From positions 62,001 through 126,000 of the forward strand of contig NZ_CAMHZQ010000002.1 of the NCBI RefSeq assembly GCF_946190275.1: DNA of 64,000 bases, in the 5' to 3' direction. Below the pieces are notes generated by a model. It was not told where the DNA came from. It searched no databases and saw only the letters and a program-made list of their open reading frames with translations. Below, piece after piece: positions 1 to 7,649 of the stretch (positions within the stretch are counted from its first letter, which is position 1; every line of letters begins with the position of its first letter). This DNA comes from Streptococcus mitis (GTDB lineage: Bacteria; Bacillota; Bacilli; Lactobacillales; Streptococcaceae). A program made the translations under genes and the position numbers.

Positions 1-1
1 C

Positions 2-412
2 GGTTGGCAAGACAGTGACCGTGATTGGATGTTAGCCGAGATGAATAACTTTCTCACCAAGCATGAAGCCTGGGTTATTGATGGAAATTATTCTTGGTGC
101 TATTACCAAGAAAGAATGCAGGAAGCTGACCAAATCATCTTTCTCAACTTTTCCCCATGGACTTGTCTATTTCGGGCTTTTAAACGTTATCTCACATACC
201 GAGGCAAGGTCAGAGAAAGTATGGCAGCTGGTTGTCAAGAACAATTTAATTGGGAGTTTATCAGATGGATTCTTTGGGACGGACGGAGCAAATCCGCTAA
301 GGAACGCTACAAGTGGATTCAAAAAAACTATCCATATAAAGTGGTCATCCTCAGATCACAAAAAGAGATAGACCAATTTCTAGATAAGAAAAGGAAGTCC
401 TCCAATTCATAA
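2..412 (+). CDS. FlaR-like DNA topology modulation protein, 5' end missing
   Basis: The reading frame is already open at base 2 and ends at 412, so only the C-terminal ~136 residues are present; the P-loop would lie upstream of the window. The fragment resembles small P-loop kinase-like proteins annotated as topology modulation protein FlaR: a WQDxDRDWML segment, then VIDGNY and a DQIIFLNF strand followed by a helix rich in Arg. In this family DGNY follows the nucleotide-binding core. The true substrate is not established and the topology label is historical. It converges on deoD across a shared hairpin. Family assignment is fairly safe; function is not. Confidence 0.7.
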   Translation, partial: GWQDSDRDWMLAEMNNFLTKHEAWVIDGNYSWCYYQERMQEADQIIFLNFSPWTCLFRAFKRYLTYRGKVRESMAAGCQEQFNWEFIRWILWDGRSKSAKERYKWIQKNYPYKVVILRSQKEIDQFLDKKRKSSNS

Positions 413-429
413 AGAAGGGCTTCCTTTTT
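389..429. terminator. Bidirectional terminator between the FlaR-like gene and deoD
   Basis: AAAAGGAAG (389-397) pairs with CTTCCTTTTT (420-429). The stop codon of the plus-strand gene lies in the loop, and A/T runs flank both sides, so it can serve both converging genes. Confidence 0.7.
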
Positions 430-437
430 GGCTATAA

Positions 438-1148
438 TTAGTCTGCAATCAAGGTTTCCAAACCAACCTTCATCATATCAGTGAAGGTATTTTGACGTTC
501 TTCTGCAGTTGTGTCTTCGTCTGGATTGACCAAGCTATCAGAGATAGTCATGATAGCTAGCGCGTCAACATGGTGTTGGGCTGCCAGATAGTAGAGTGCT
601 GCTGCTTCCATTTCCACAGCCTTGACTCCCCATTTACCAAGCTCGATGTTCTTTTCAAAGTAGTTTGAATAAAAGACATCAGATGATAAAACGTTCCCAA
701 CGTGGGTTGTCATACCAAGTTTTTTGGCGATATGGTAGGCCTTGTCCAGCAAATCAAAGCTAGCGATTTGTGGGAAATCGTACTGTGGCCAGTCATTGCG
801 GATGATGTTAGAGTTGGTTGCAGCTGCCTGCGCCAAAACCAATTCACGGACGTGAACGTCTTCATTCAAAGAACCGGCAGTTCCCACACGGATCAATTTT
901 TTCACACCGTAGTCAACAATCAACTCACGCGCATAAATCGAAATAGATGGCATTCCCATCCCAGTTCCCATGACAGATACACGATGGCCCTTGTAAGTAC
1001 CAGTGTAACCAAACATGTTACGCACTTCGTTAAAACAAACAGCATCTTCAAGGAAATTCTCCGCAATAAACTTAGCACGAAGAGGATCCCCAGGAAGAAG
1101 AATTTTATCAGCAATTTCACCTTGCTGAGCAGCAATATGGATAGACAT
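438..1148 (-). CDS. deoD: Purine nucleoside phosphorylase, DeoD (hexameric) type
   Basis: Cytosolic enzyme that splits purine (deoxy)nucleosides with phosphate into base and (deoxy)ribose-1-phosphate. At 236 residues it has the normal DeoD length. Visible motifs are the phosphate-binding GDPLR (residues 20-24), the RVGTAG strand, the VEMEAAALY nucleoside site and the catalytic SDS near 204. The start MSIHIAAQQ at 1148 is chosen by family alignment; an upstream in-frame TTG at 1178 would add ten unlikely residues. No strong Shine-Dalgarno is seen. It is separated from the rest of the salvage genes (rpiA-deoB-punA) by the ClC and lipase insertions, and its upstream region carries a large hairpin. 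Confidence 0.95.
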   Translation of the reverse strand: MSIHIAAQQGEIADKILLPGDPLRAKFIAENFLEDAVCFNEVRNMFGYTGTYKGHRVSVMGTGMGMPSISIYARELIVDYGVKKLIRVGTAGSLNEDVHVRELVLAQAAATNSNIIRNDWPQYDFPQIASFDLLDKAYHIAKKLGMTTHVGNVLSSDVFYSNYFEKNIELGKWGVKAVEMEAAALYYLAAQHHVDALAIMTISDSLVNPDEDTTAEERQNTFTDMMKVGLETLIAD

Positions 1149-1174
1149 AGTTAAGATACCAAACCCGTCAAAAA

Positions 1175-1242
1175 GCAAAGGGAAAATAGGAGTTGGGTGC
1201 AGTGAGCGATGCTCGCTAGACCAACTATCTTTTTCCCACTGC
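1175..1242. repeat. 68-bp imperfect inverted repeat upstream of deoD
   Basis: The left arm 1175-1196 (GCAAAGGGAAAATAGGAG then TTGG) pairs imperfectly with 1221-1242 (CCAACTATC then TTTTTCCCACTGC). Inside is a second hairpin, AGCGA-TGC-TCGCT, at 1205-1217. It lies just upstream of deoD, so it could be a leader structure, a terminator-like element or a small mobile repeat. It does not look like BOX. Confidence 0.5.
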
Positions 1243-1423
1243 TTTTAGGGTGGGTTCAATTCCTTTCTTTCTTAATTTTGATGATATTGAGAAGATTAGA
1301 CCGGCTTCAATTCAAACCCGAATTCCCCTTCTCTTCTGAGTTTTTAGAAAAGTTTTCCGCTCGTGTTCAAATCAAAACACACGCTCTACCTTTCTTTTTT
1401 TATTTTTATATTTCATAGCTAGG
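1243..1423. other. Intergenic stretch with no convincing gene
   Basis: AT-rich DNA between the deoD leader hairpin and the ClC terminator. It contains one copy of a 36-bp repeat (1360-1395). A short plus-strand open frame here has no recognisable protein features. Confidence 0.5.
1360..1395. repeat. 36-bp repeat, copy 1 (partner at 3065-3100)
   Basis: Begins CTCGTGTTCAAAT and ends CGCTCTACCTTTCT. It matches 3065-3100 at 33 of 36 positions in the same orientation. The two copies bracket the ClC gene and the punA remnant. Confidence 0.7.
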
Positions 1424-1451
1424 AAAAATCGGATTCAATCATGACTCCGAT
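1424..1451 (-). terminator. Probable terminator downstream of the ClC gene
   Basis: Read on the minus strand, ATCGGA, a 12-nt loop and TCCGAT are followed by TTTTTCC. It lies about 100 nt after the ClC stop codon. Confidence 0.6.
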
Positions 1452-1548
1452 AAGCCTAATTCTTTTTTATTTCAAACAGTTATTGATAAATTGACAATAG
1501 TTTTTAATCTTTTAAGATAAATCTTTGATTAGAAGAAACGGTTGTTCT

Positions 1549-2832
1549 CTATCTTATTACTCTATTCTTTGACTTCTGACACAGTATGTTAGCCCAAGAA
1601 AAACGGTCTAATATTTTTGCAAATTCATAGGCTAAAACAGCTGTTACTAAGAGATACGGAAGAGAATCTATACCTAGCCCAGTGAAACCTATTACTAATC
1701 CAGTTGCAGACCAGGGAGCCCTCAAGGTCACAGACAAAAAGCAAACAGATCCCAAAAGCAAAATGCTTGGCTGGCTATCCCCACCTAGAATCATTCCAAA
1801 GAGAGCAGATCCAGCCATCCCCAAGGCAAAAGATGGCGTAAGGGTACCACCATAGGCCCCTGCCCACAGAGTAATAAGAACGGCCAGCGTTTTTAGGATA
1901 AACAAGAGGAATACTGTTTTGCCATTGCTACCATTCAATACTTCCTGAGCCATCATACGTCCATTTCCAAGTAGATGTGGAAAATAACTTGCCAACCCAG
2001 CAAGAAAAAGAAAAGCTGTAGGCAATGTGAGAAGTATTCGTTTATCTTTTATTCTGTTTGAAGACACTTCTTTACTCAAGCGACCAAAAAGCCAAGCTAG
2101 TGGGGTTAAGAAAAGAAGTAATAAGGGAATAATCCACGTTTCCTTTAATGACCATGTTATCGCTGGAATCTGGTAGAGAGCCTGATCTGAAATAACCCAG
2201 CCTGCTGTATAGGTTGACACATAGGTAGTCAAACCGACTAAGATAAATCGTTTAATAGATAGAGCAATTCCTAGAGTTTCAAAAACAAAGAAGACACTTG
2301 TTAATGGAACCTGATAGACAGCTGCTAAACCAGCACCAGCACCACAAGCAAGGAGAAAGATTTGATCCTTCTTAGAGAGAAAACATATTTTTCCAATTGG
2401 CCCTGCAAATAGAGTTCCAATCTCTCGTGGCGCAGCTTCTTTGCCAATAGGCGCTCCCCCGCCAACTGCAATAATCTGCCAAATTGAATGAAATAGCTGT
2501 CTTAAAAAATGAAGCTTGTATTGTGAAGTCTCATCCTTCATCTGTGCTCTAATGGAAAAAATCTGTGATTTTTTTTGCAAGAAATACCAGACCAAGGATG
2601 AGCTGACACCCACGATTATTAAACTAAATCCTATCCGCGAGGAGGAAACTCCATCTGTCAAGAATACAGTTTGATGCTCTGATTGACCAAAAGCTATCCC
2701 CTCTATCATCTTTAAAAGATAATGTAACAAAATACCAGATAAACCTGAAACTATTCCTTGCAAAATGACTGCTAGGAATAATTTAAGATTATAAGGGATT
2801 TTCTGAAAAATACTCCTCAATTCTTTTAACAT
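1549..2832 (-). CDS. ClC-family chloride/anion channel or antiporter
   Basis: A 427-residue polytopic membrane protein with about ten hydrophobic segments. The helix-F gate motif appears as GGGAPIGKEAAPREIG (around residues 125-140), and the helix-N motif as GAYGGTLTPSFALGMAGSALFG (near 335). These place it in the ClC superfamily, whose members move chloride or fluoride, often coupled to protons. I cannot find the GSGIP anion-coordinating motif expected before helix F. The central site reads GKEAAP rather than the usual GREGP, so ion selectivity is uncertain. No CBS domains follow. It lies between deoD and a punA remnant and is monocistronic. Confidence 0.85.
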   Translation of the reverse strand: MLKELRSIFQKIPYNLKLFLAVILQGIVSGLSGILLHYLLKMIEGIAFGQSEHQTVFLTDGVSSSRIGFSLIIVGVSSSLVWYFLQKKSQIFSIRAQMKDETSQYKLHFLRQLFHSIWQIIAVGGGAPIGKEAAPREIGTLFAGPIGKICFLSKKDQIFLLACGAGAGLAAVYQVPLTSVFFVFETLGIALSIKRFILVGLTTYVSTYTAGWVISDQALYQIPAITWSLKETWIIPLLLLFLTPLAWLFGRLSKEVSSNRIKDKRILLTLPTAFLFLAGLASYFPHLLGNGRMMAQEVLNGSNGKTVFLLFILKTLAVLITLWAGAYGGTLTPSFALGMAGSALFGMILGGDSQPSILLLGSVCFLSVTLRAPWSATGLVIGFTGLGIDSLPYLLVTAVLAYEFAKILDRFSWANILCQKSKNRVIR

Positions 2833-3067
2833 AGTAATAATTCAGCAAAAACGGTTTTAAGTAAGCCTTTAAAATCACCTTTAACACACTCAGTCACTTC
2901 TATAACCTCTCCGTGGTTAATCTCTTCTTTGAAACCAGTAGTATAGTTAGTAATACATAAACTTCCTAGAAGTTTCAAACCTAAGTAGGCTACAACAATA
3001 ACTTCAGGAGCAGTTGACATTCCGACCACATCTGTTCCAAGCATCTTATAGGTACGAATTTCTACTC
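2826..3067 (-). pseudogene. Remnant of a duplicated punA (C-terminal ~75 codons)
   Basis: The minus-strand translation (GTDVVGMSTAPEVIVVAYLG and following) aligns with the C-terminal quarter of the intact punA at 6282-7091, including the VGMST, CITN and VKGDFKGLL segments, with many substitutions. DNA similarity continues to about 3067 and stops close to the second copy of the 36-bp repeat. The catalytic N-terminal three quarters are absent, so it cannot be an enzyme. It is probably the footprint of a tandem duplication that accompanied insertion of the lipase or ClC gene. Confidence 0.85.
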
Positions 3068-3100
3068 GTGTTCAAATTAGAACACGCGCTCTACCTTTCT
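3065..3100. repeat. 36-bp repeat, copy 2
   Basis: Matches 1360-1395 at 33 of 36 positions. This copy contains a clean dyad, CGTGTTC-AAATTA-GAACACG, which is degraded in copy 1. Confidence 0.7.
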
Positions 3101-3103
3101 GTT

Positions 3104-3262
3104 TATACTCTTCGAAAATCTCTTCAAACCACGTCAACTCTATCTGCAACCTCAAAACAGTGTTTTGAGCTGACTTCGTCAGTTATATCTACAGCCTCAA
3201 AGCAGTGCTTTGAGCAGCCTGCGGCTAGTTTCCTAGTTCACTCTTTGATTTTCATTGAGTAT
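3104..3262 (+). repeat. BOX element (short boxA, about two boxB units, boxC)
   Basis: Starts TATACTCTTCGAAAATC (boxA end), continues through CCTCAAAACAGTGTTTTGAG and GACTTCGTCAG (boxB), and ends CCTGCGGCTAG...TTTGATTTTCATTGAGTAT (boxC). BOX repeats are characteristic of S. pneumoniae and its close relatives. boxA appears truncated. Confidence 0.9.
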
Positions 3263-3285
3263 TCATTTTGTTCTTTCACAGAGAG

Positions 3286-3314
3286 CTACCTGAGTTCTAT
3301 TCAAGCTCAGGTAG
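3286..3314. terminator. Hairpin downstream of the lipase gene
   Basis: CTACCTGAG (3286-3294) pairs perfectly with CTCAGGTAG (3306-3314). It lies about 50 nt after the lipase stop. A T-rich tail exists only on the plus-strand side, so termination of the lipase transcript is possible but not certain. Confidence 0.45.
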
Positions 3315-3360
3315 TACTTTCTTATAAACTAGACAAACTAACTGTCATTGTACCATCAGA

Positions 3361-6093
3361 CTACAAGACATCATCGTCACTCACCTTGGAATTCAATGTC
3401 GTACCCCAATGAGTGATTTTCCGATGTGGTTGGGCGAGAAGAGGTCTGTTGTCATAGATTGTTTGCCATCTATTCCAGATAAGACCTGTTCTCTTTTCGA
3501 TCTTAATTCGAAGATTTCTCATATTTTCTTTAATTGGAAGGTTGAGTACAAAACCTGCAATCTGGTTACGTCCATTTCCTTCCCAAGAATGACTTCGAAC
3601 GACTGAATGACCATTTTTATCTACTGTAACTTCTTCCCAAGTTATAGAATAGCGTGCAATGTAAGCTCCACTATGCTGAATAGTGAGGGTTTTATCTTTT
3701 ACGGGAGTGTAATTTAACACTTGTACTGGCTTAGAAGTTGGTGTTGTCACAGCATTCTTAGCTATAAATCGAAATACTTCTACTTCAGCAAGACTGAGAG
3801 CTTGATTTTTCTGACGCAATTGAATACGGACACGGCGACCTAGTTTACCATCCAACTGAAGATCTAGACGATTTCCTTCTAAACGAGAAACATACTTTCT
3901 AGTAACTTCTGTCCCTTTTTCATCATATAAAATCACATCAAAATCTGCCAAACGTTTGGAAAGTTCGCCATCTCCACGATTATAAAGACGGACAAGTCCT
4001 ACCTGTTCTGTACGACCTAAATCAACTTCCCACCAAGGCTGATTTTCAAATTCTGTATGCGTAATTGATTGCTGGCTGTAGTTACTATTAGTATTTCCAT
4101 CTAGAGCACGACTAGCATCTCCTCCAAACTCGGTAGAGCTTTGGCGTGCTTGCTTTTTCCATGCGATATTCTCAGCACGCAAGACTTGGACTTCTGCGAG
4201 ACTGAGAGCATTGTAACCATCTAACTCAATACGGACAAAACGAGCTTTTTTATAGTCAATTGCAATTTGTGCAGAGATATCTTTCAGAGATGCAATGCGC
4301 TTTCTTTCAATTTCCTTTCCAGAACTATCCAAAAGAATCACATTAAAATTGGTAAGTCTATCCTGAGCAGTATCTGTTCGATTATAGATATTGATTTGAC
4401 GAATCGTTTCTTCCTTGTCTAAATCAACTTGCCACCAAGGTTTAGATTGAAAATCTGTATGCGTTACAGAATGATGAGCATAATTCCCATCAACTTTTCC
4501 ATCTACAGCCCTTCTAGCGTCACCTCCAAAAGCTGTCGAACTTTGGGTAACCCGTTTCCCTAGAGCTATATTTTCAAGAGGTTCAGCGCTTGGTTGACTA
4601 GATGACAGAGGGACTTGTTGTTTCTTAAAGAAAGAAATTTTTTCCAGTTTTGGATCACGGTAACCCTGCTTATCCAATGTTGTTCGTTTTCCAATATTAA
4701 AGTTTGGAATATCATTCATACGACTTTCAAAATAGCCACGCGAACGGTGTTTAACATTGGCGCTTCCTGTAGATGTCACAACATCACTATCATTTTGTAG
4801 CACAGATGTAACCACATTGTCGTTATCCACTACATAATGTTTAATTTTTCCATTTACAGCGAGCTTCCGACTTTCTAGTCCTACATCCCAGAAACCATTT
4901 TTGGCATTCCAGATTGTTCTTGAAGTAATGACCTTAGGTGCATTAAATGTTGTCACTTTTTTCAAAACATTGTTATAAAAAGTAGGATATTTCTGATAGG
5001 CTTCAACTGCTGCTATTTGAGCTAAGTAACCTCCTAGCGAATGACCTGTCATATACAGATTGGTAATGCTGGAATCCTGTGCCAATTCTTTTACAACATT
5101 ACGGATATCATCCGCTTGTGCAGATTTATTTCCTCCTAGCAAGGTCAAGTCCGTTCTCAAATCTTTGGAATCATTCAGTCTTGTCCCTCTAATAGATAAC
5201 ATTTGAACCGTATGATCCTTTAGATAAGGAAGATCACTCTTAGTTTCAAATAGATAAGCATCCAAACCACTAGCTGTATGGTAAGCTTTTTTCATCTTCC
5301 AAAACGGGGCTAACTCATTGTGCATCATCTTATATTCTTGACGATTCAAGTAGAGACTCGGAAATGGATTTTTATGATCTAGAATTTTTTCGATATAGTC
5401 ATCATCACGATAGGATAACTCCATAAAGAGAAGAGCGTCTCGATCTGTAACATACCATTGTTTCTTATTATCATCTTCCCCATCTGCTAATCCGTCTCCA
5501 TCACTGTCCGCCAGTAATGGATGACTGTTATATCCTAAATAGTCCTTACCATCTTTACGATAAACATAAAGCTCATCCTTATTTTTGATACCATCCTGAT
5601 CGTCATCACCTTCTAAATCAAGGACTTTTTCACCATAAAGAGAATTGTCAAGTAAATCATTTTCGGAGTGCAGTTCTCCTTTTGAAATTTTCAAAAGATC
5701 TTCTGCTGTCACAGGACGAGAAGTTGTAGACTCATCCTTTACATTTTCCTCTCTATTCACTTCTGCAGGAACTAGAGCAGGCTCTGTTTTATGGGATTCC
5801 AGCTTTTCTTCTTCCTTCTGATTTTTAAGGACTTCTTTTGTTTCCGGAGCTGGTTGAATAACTGCCACTCTTTCCTCTATAAGAGGCGTTTCCTGTTTTT
5901 TATCAGTATTTTCTAGTTTTGTCGGACTATCCGTTGCATTTACTACTAGAGGAGTTTCGTTTTTCACAACTGGACTTCCTTCATTGGCAGAAATTCCTGT
6001 CGGTGCTAAAAAAGCAAAACCAACTGCAACAGATACAACTCCGATACTTAATTTTTTTATGCCAAAACGCATTATTCGTTGACCGATTTTCAT
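3361..6093 (-). CDS. Secreted lipase with two fucolectin domains and a cytolysin domain 4
   Basis: 910 residues. 1-37: YSIRK-like export signal (FGIKKLSIGVVSVAVG, cleavage after ISA). About 40-130: Glu/Lys/Pro-rich linker. 163-208: two Ca-loop-like DxDxDG segments. About 215-480: class-3 lipase fold with GHSLGG, nucleophile Ser352. 507-638 and 642-775: two fucolectin/F5-8C domains, each keeping the His-Arg-Arg fucose triad (H545/R572/R579; H679/R706/R714). About 795-905: domain 4 of cholesterol-dependent cytolysins, aligning with pneumolysin from HSGAY to WGTTL. The Thr899-Leu900 cholesterol pair is present; the undecapeptide is altered to KRTGLIWNRWQ (867-877). No LPXTG anchor and no cytolysin domains 1-3. 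I infer secretion, glycan and cholesterol docking, then lipid hydrolysis. Domain calls are firm; the biological role is inference. Confidence 0.9.
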   Translation of the reverse strand: MKIGQRIMRFGIKKLSIGVVSVAVGFAFLAPTGISANEGSPVVKNETPLVVNATDSPTKLENTDKKQETPLIEERVAVIQPAPETKEVLKNQKEEEKLESHKTEPALVPAEVNREENVKDESTTSRPVTAEDLLKISKGELHSENDLLDNSLYGEKVLDLEGDDDQDGIKNKDELYVYRKDGKDYLGYNSHPLLADSDGDGLADGEDDNKKQWYVTDRDALLFMELSYRDDDYIEKILDHKNPFPSLYLNRQEYKMMHNELAPFWKMKKAYHTASGLDAYLFETKSDLPYLKDHTVQMLSIRGTRLNDSKDLRTDLTLLGGNKSAQADDIRNVVKELAQDSSITNLYMTGHSLGGYLAQIAAVEAYQKYPTFYNNVLKKVTTFNAPKVITSRTIWNAKNGFWDVGLESRKLAVNGKIKHYVVDNDNVVTSVLQNDSDVVTSTGSANVKHRSRGYFESRMNDIPNFNIGKRTTLDKQGYRDPKLEKISFFKKQQVPLSSSQPSAEPLENIALGKRVTQSSTAFGGDARRAVDGKVDGNYAHHSVTHTDFQSKPWWQVDLDKEETIRQINIYNRTDTAQDRLTNFNVILLDSSGKEIERKRIASLKDISAQIAIDYKKARFVRIELDGYNALSLAEVQVLRAENIAWKKQARQSSTEFGGDASRALDGNTNSNYSQQSITHTEFENQPWWEVDLGRTEQVGLVRLYNRGDGELSKRLADFDVILYDEKGTEVTRKYVSRLEGNRLDLQLDGKLGRRVRIQLRQKNQALSLAEVEVFRFIAKNAVTTPTSKPVQVLNYTPVKDKTLTIQHSGAYIARYSITWEEVTVDKNGHSVVRSHSWEGNGRNQIAGFVLNLPIKENMRNLRIKIEKRTGLIWNRWQTIYDNRPLLAQPHRKITHWGTTLNSKVSDDDVL

Positions 6094-6281
6094 TCTTTTC
6101 TAACTTTCTTTTATTTTCCCCTATTTACCAATAATTGATAAATAAGCATGTGATAAATTTTTACTAAAGATATAGTAGTTGATTAGATTTTTGTTCATCT
6201 TTTAATCACAACAAACCCAATCTTCTCTACTGAAGACGATGAGAACTCCCCCTTTCTAGTCTAATACCATCACCAATTTTT

Positions 6282-7091
6282 TTACAATTCTGCAAGAATC
6301 GCTTTCAGCAAGCCTTTGAAATCACCTTTGACACGTTCTGTTACTTCCACAACTTCTTCGTGGTTGAGTTCTTCTTGGAATCCAGCTGCAAAGTTAGTAA
6401 TACATGAAATACCGAGAACTTTCAAGCCAGAGTGGGCTGCAACAATAACTTCAGGAACAGTCGACATACCAACTGCATCTGCTCCCAATGTCTTATAGGC
6501 ACGAATTTCTGCTGGGGTTTCATAAGTCGGACCAGTAACGCCGATATAGACACCTTCATCAAGATTGATACCAAGTTTTTTAGCCACTTCATGGGCAGTA
6601 GCACGGTATTCTGGTGTGTAGGCCTTAGACATATCTGGGAAACGAGGACCAAAGTCATCCAAGTTTTCACCCATCAATGGGTTTTGACCTGTCATGTTGA
6701 TATGGTCTGAGATAGCCATCAAAGTACCAGGCCCATATCCAATACCACCAGCAGCATTGGTTACAATAACACCTTCACATCCAAGAACTTTCATGACACG
6801 TACTGGGAAAGTCACGACTTCCAGAGGGTTTCCTTCGTAGAAATGGAAACGTCCTTGAAGAGCCAAAACCTTGCGACCTGCAAGTTCCCCATATACTAAT
6901 TTACCAGCGTGACCGACAACTGTTGAACGGCCCCAGTTTGGAATATCCGCATAGTCTACTACAACTGGATTTTCGATTTCTTCTGCCAATTCTCCAAGTC
7001 CTGACCCAAGGATTAGACCGAACTCGGGGGCTGCAATTCCCTTTTCTTTCAGGAAAGTAGCAGTTTCATGGATTTTGTTTAAAAATGTCAT
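6282..7091 (-). CDS. punA: Purine nucleoside phosphorylase, PunA (trimeric) type
   Basis: 269-residue inosine/guanosine phosphorylase of nucleoside salvage. Visible landmarks are the phosphate loop GSGLGELA (29-36), the GHAGKLV segment, NAAGGI near 112, GPTYETPAEIRA and VGMSTVPEV (the nucleoside-site Met-Ser-Thr). Its ATG overlaps the end of the upstream DUF1697 gene by 4 bp (ATGA), implying translational coupling within the rpiA-deoB-DUF1697-punA operon. It complements deoD, which handles adenosine better in this family pair. A decayed copy of its 3' end lies 3.2 kb downstream. The lipase gene starts 188 bp after its stop. Confidence 0.95.
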   Translation of the reverse strand: MTFLNKIHETATFLKEKGIAAPEFGLILGSGLGELAEEIENPVVVDYADIPNWGRSTVVGHAGKLVYGELAGRKVLALQGRFHFYEGNPLEVVTFPVRVMKVLGCEGVIVTNAAGGIGYGPGTLMAISDHINMTGQNPLMGENLDDFGPRFPDMSKAYTPEYRATAHEVAKKLGINLDEGVYIGVTGPTYETPAEIRAYKTLGADAVGMSTVPEVIVAAHSGLKVLGISCITNFAAGFQEELNHEEVVEVTERVKGDFKGLLKAILAEL

Positions 7092-7648
7092 TGTGTGTCT
7101 CCTTTATTATTTTTTAACATTTGACCAATTTTGTCAAAGGTTTTTGCATTGCGAATGGTGATGTTGCGATAAAAAGGCATCTTGAGCAAGTACTTGTGAT
7201 AGGCAGTTGCATAGTAGGATTCCTCAGAGAATTTCCCCCAGAAAATACCAAGTTTTCCAAAATGAACGACTTCATCTTTCAATTCCAAACTTTCAACTTT
7301 CTCAATGACTTGAGCTACATCCAAACCCTCCGTGTAAAAGAGAACGTCTTTTCGTGCCAAATCTTTGGTCCACCAATCTGGCAGATTCTTCAGCTCTGCA
7401 TCATAGTCTTCCTGACTTAGCAAGGAAAAGCTCTGAATAAATGGATAATGGACTGCAAAGAAAGCCTCTAACTTTTCAACCAATCGGGCTTTGGGGTCTG
7501 TCGAAGTAAAGAAAATATTGCCACTGTTGATGTAGGTCTCAACCTTTTCCAGTCCCAACTCTGTCAGTTCTTGACGAAGTTGCGCCATGATAACTTTATT
7601 TTTCCCACCTACATTAATGCCCCGAACAAGTAAAGCATATCGTGTCAT
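7088..7648 (-). CDS. DUF1697 family protein
   Basis: 186 residues, beginning MTRYALLVRGINVGGKN, the conserved N-terminal signature of DUF1697 (YyaL/YbaK-unrelated small cytosolic proteins of unknown function). Other family-typical stretches are YINSGNIFF (near 41) and the C-terminal YRNITIRNAKTFDKI. It overlaps punA by 4 bp and follows deoB by one base, so it is expressed with the salvage genes; this suggests, but does not prove, a role in nucleotide metabolism. No catalytic residues can be assigned. Confidence 0.85.
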   Translation of the reverse strand: MTRYALLVRGINVGGKNKVIMAQLRQELTELGLEKVETYINSGNIFFTSTDPKARLVEKLEAFFAVHYPFIQSFSLLSQEDYDAELKNLPDWWTKDLARKDVLFYTEGLDVAQVIEKVESLELKDEVVHFGKLGIFWGKFSEESYYATAYHKYLLKMPFYRNITIRNAKTFDKIGQMLKNNKGDTQ

Positions 7649-7649
7649 C

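Noticed and set aside
1209..1418. 69-codon plus-strand open frame
   Set aside because: It overlaps the deoD leader hairpin and a 36-bp repeat, has no RBS, and the protein is Phe/Leu-rich low complexity.
3014..3412. 132-codon plus-strand open frame
   Set aside because: It runs through the punA remnant, a BOX element and the lipase 3' end antisense; composition is explained by those.
3361..3450. LPXTG-type cell-wall anchor on the lipase
   Set aside because: The protein ends SKVSDDDVL with no LPXTG, hydrophobic segment or basic tail, despite the YSIRK-like signal.
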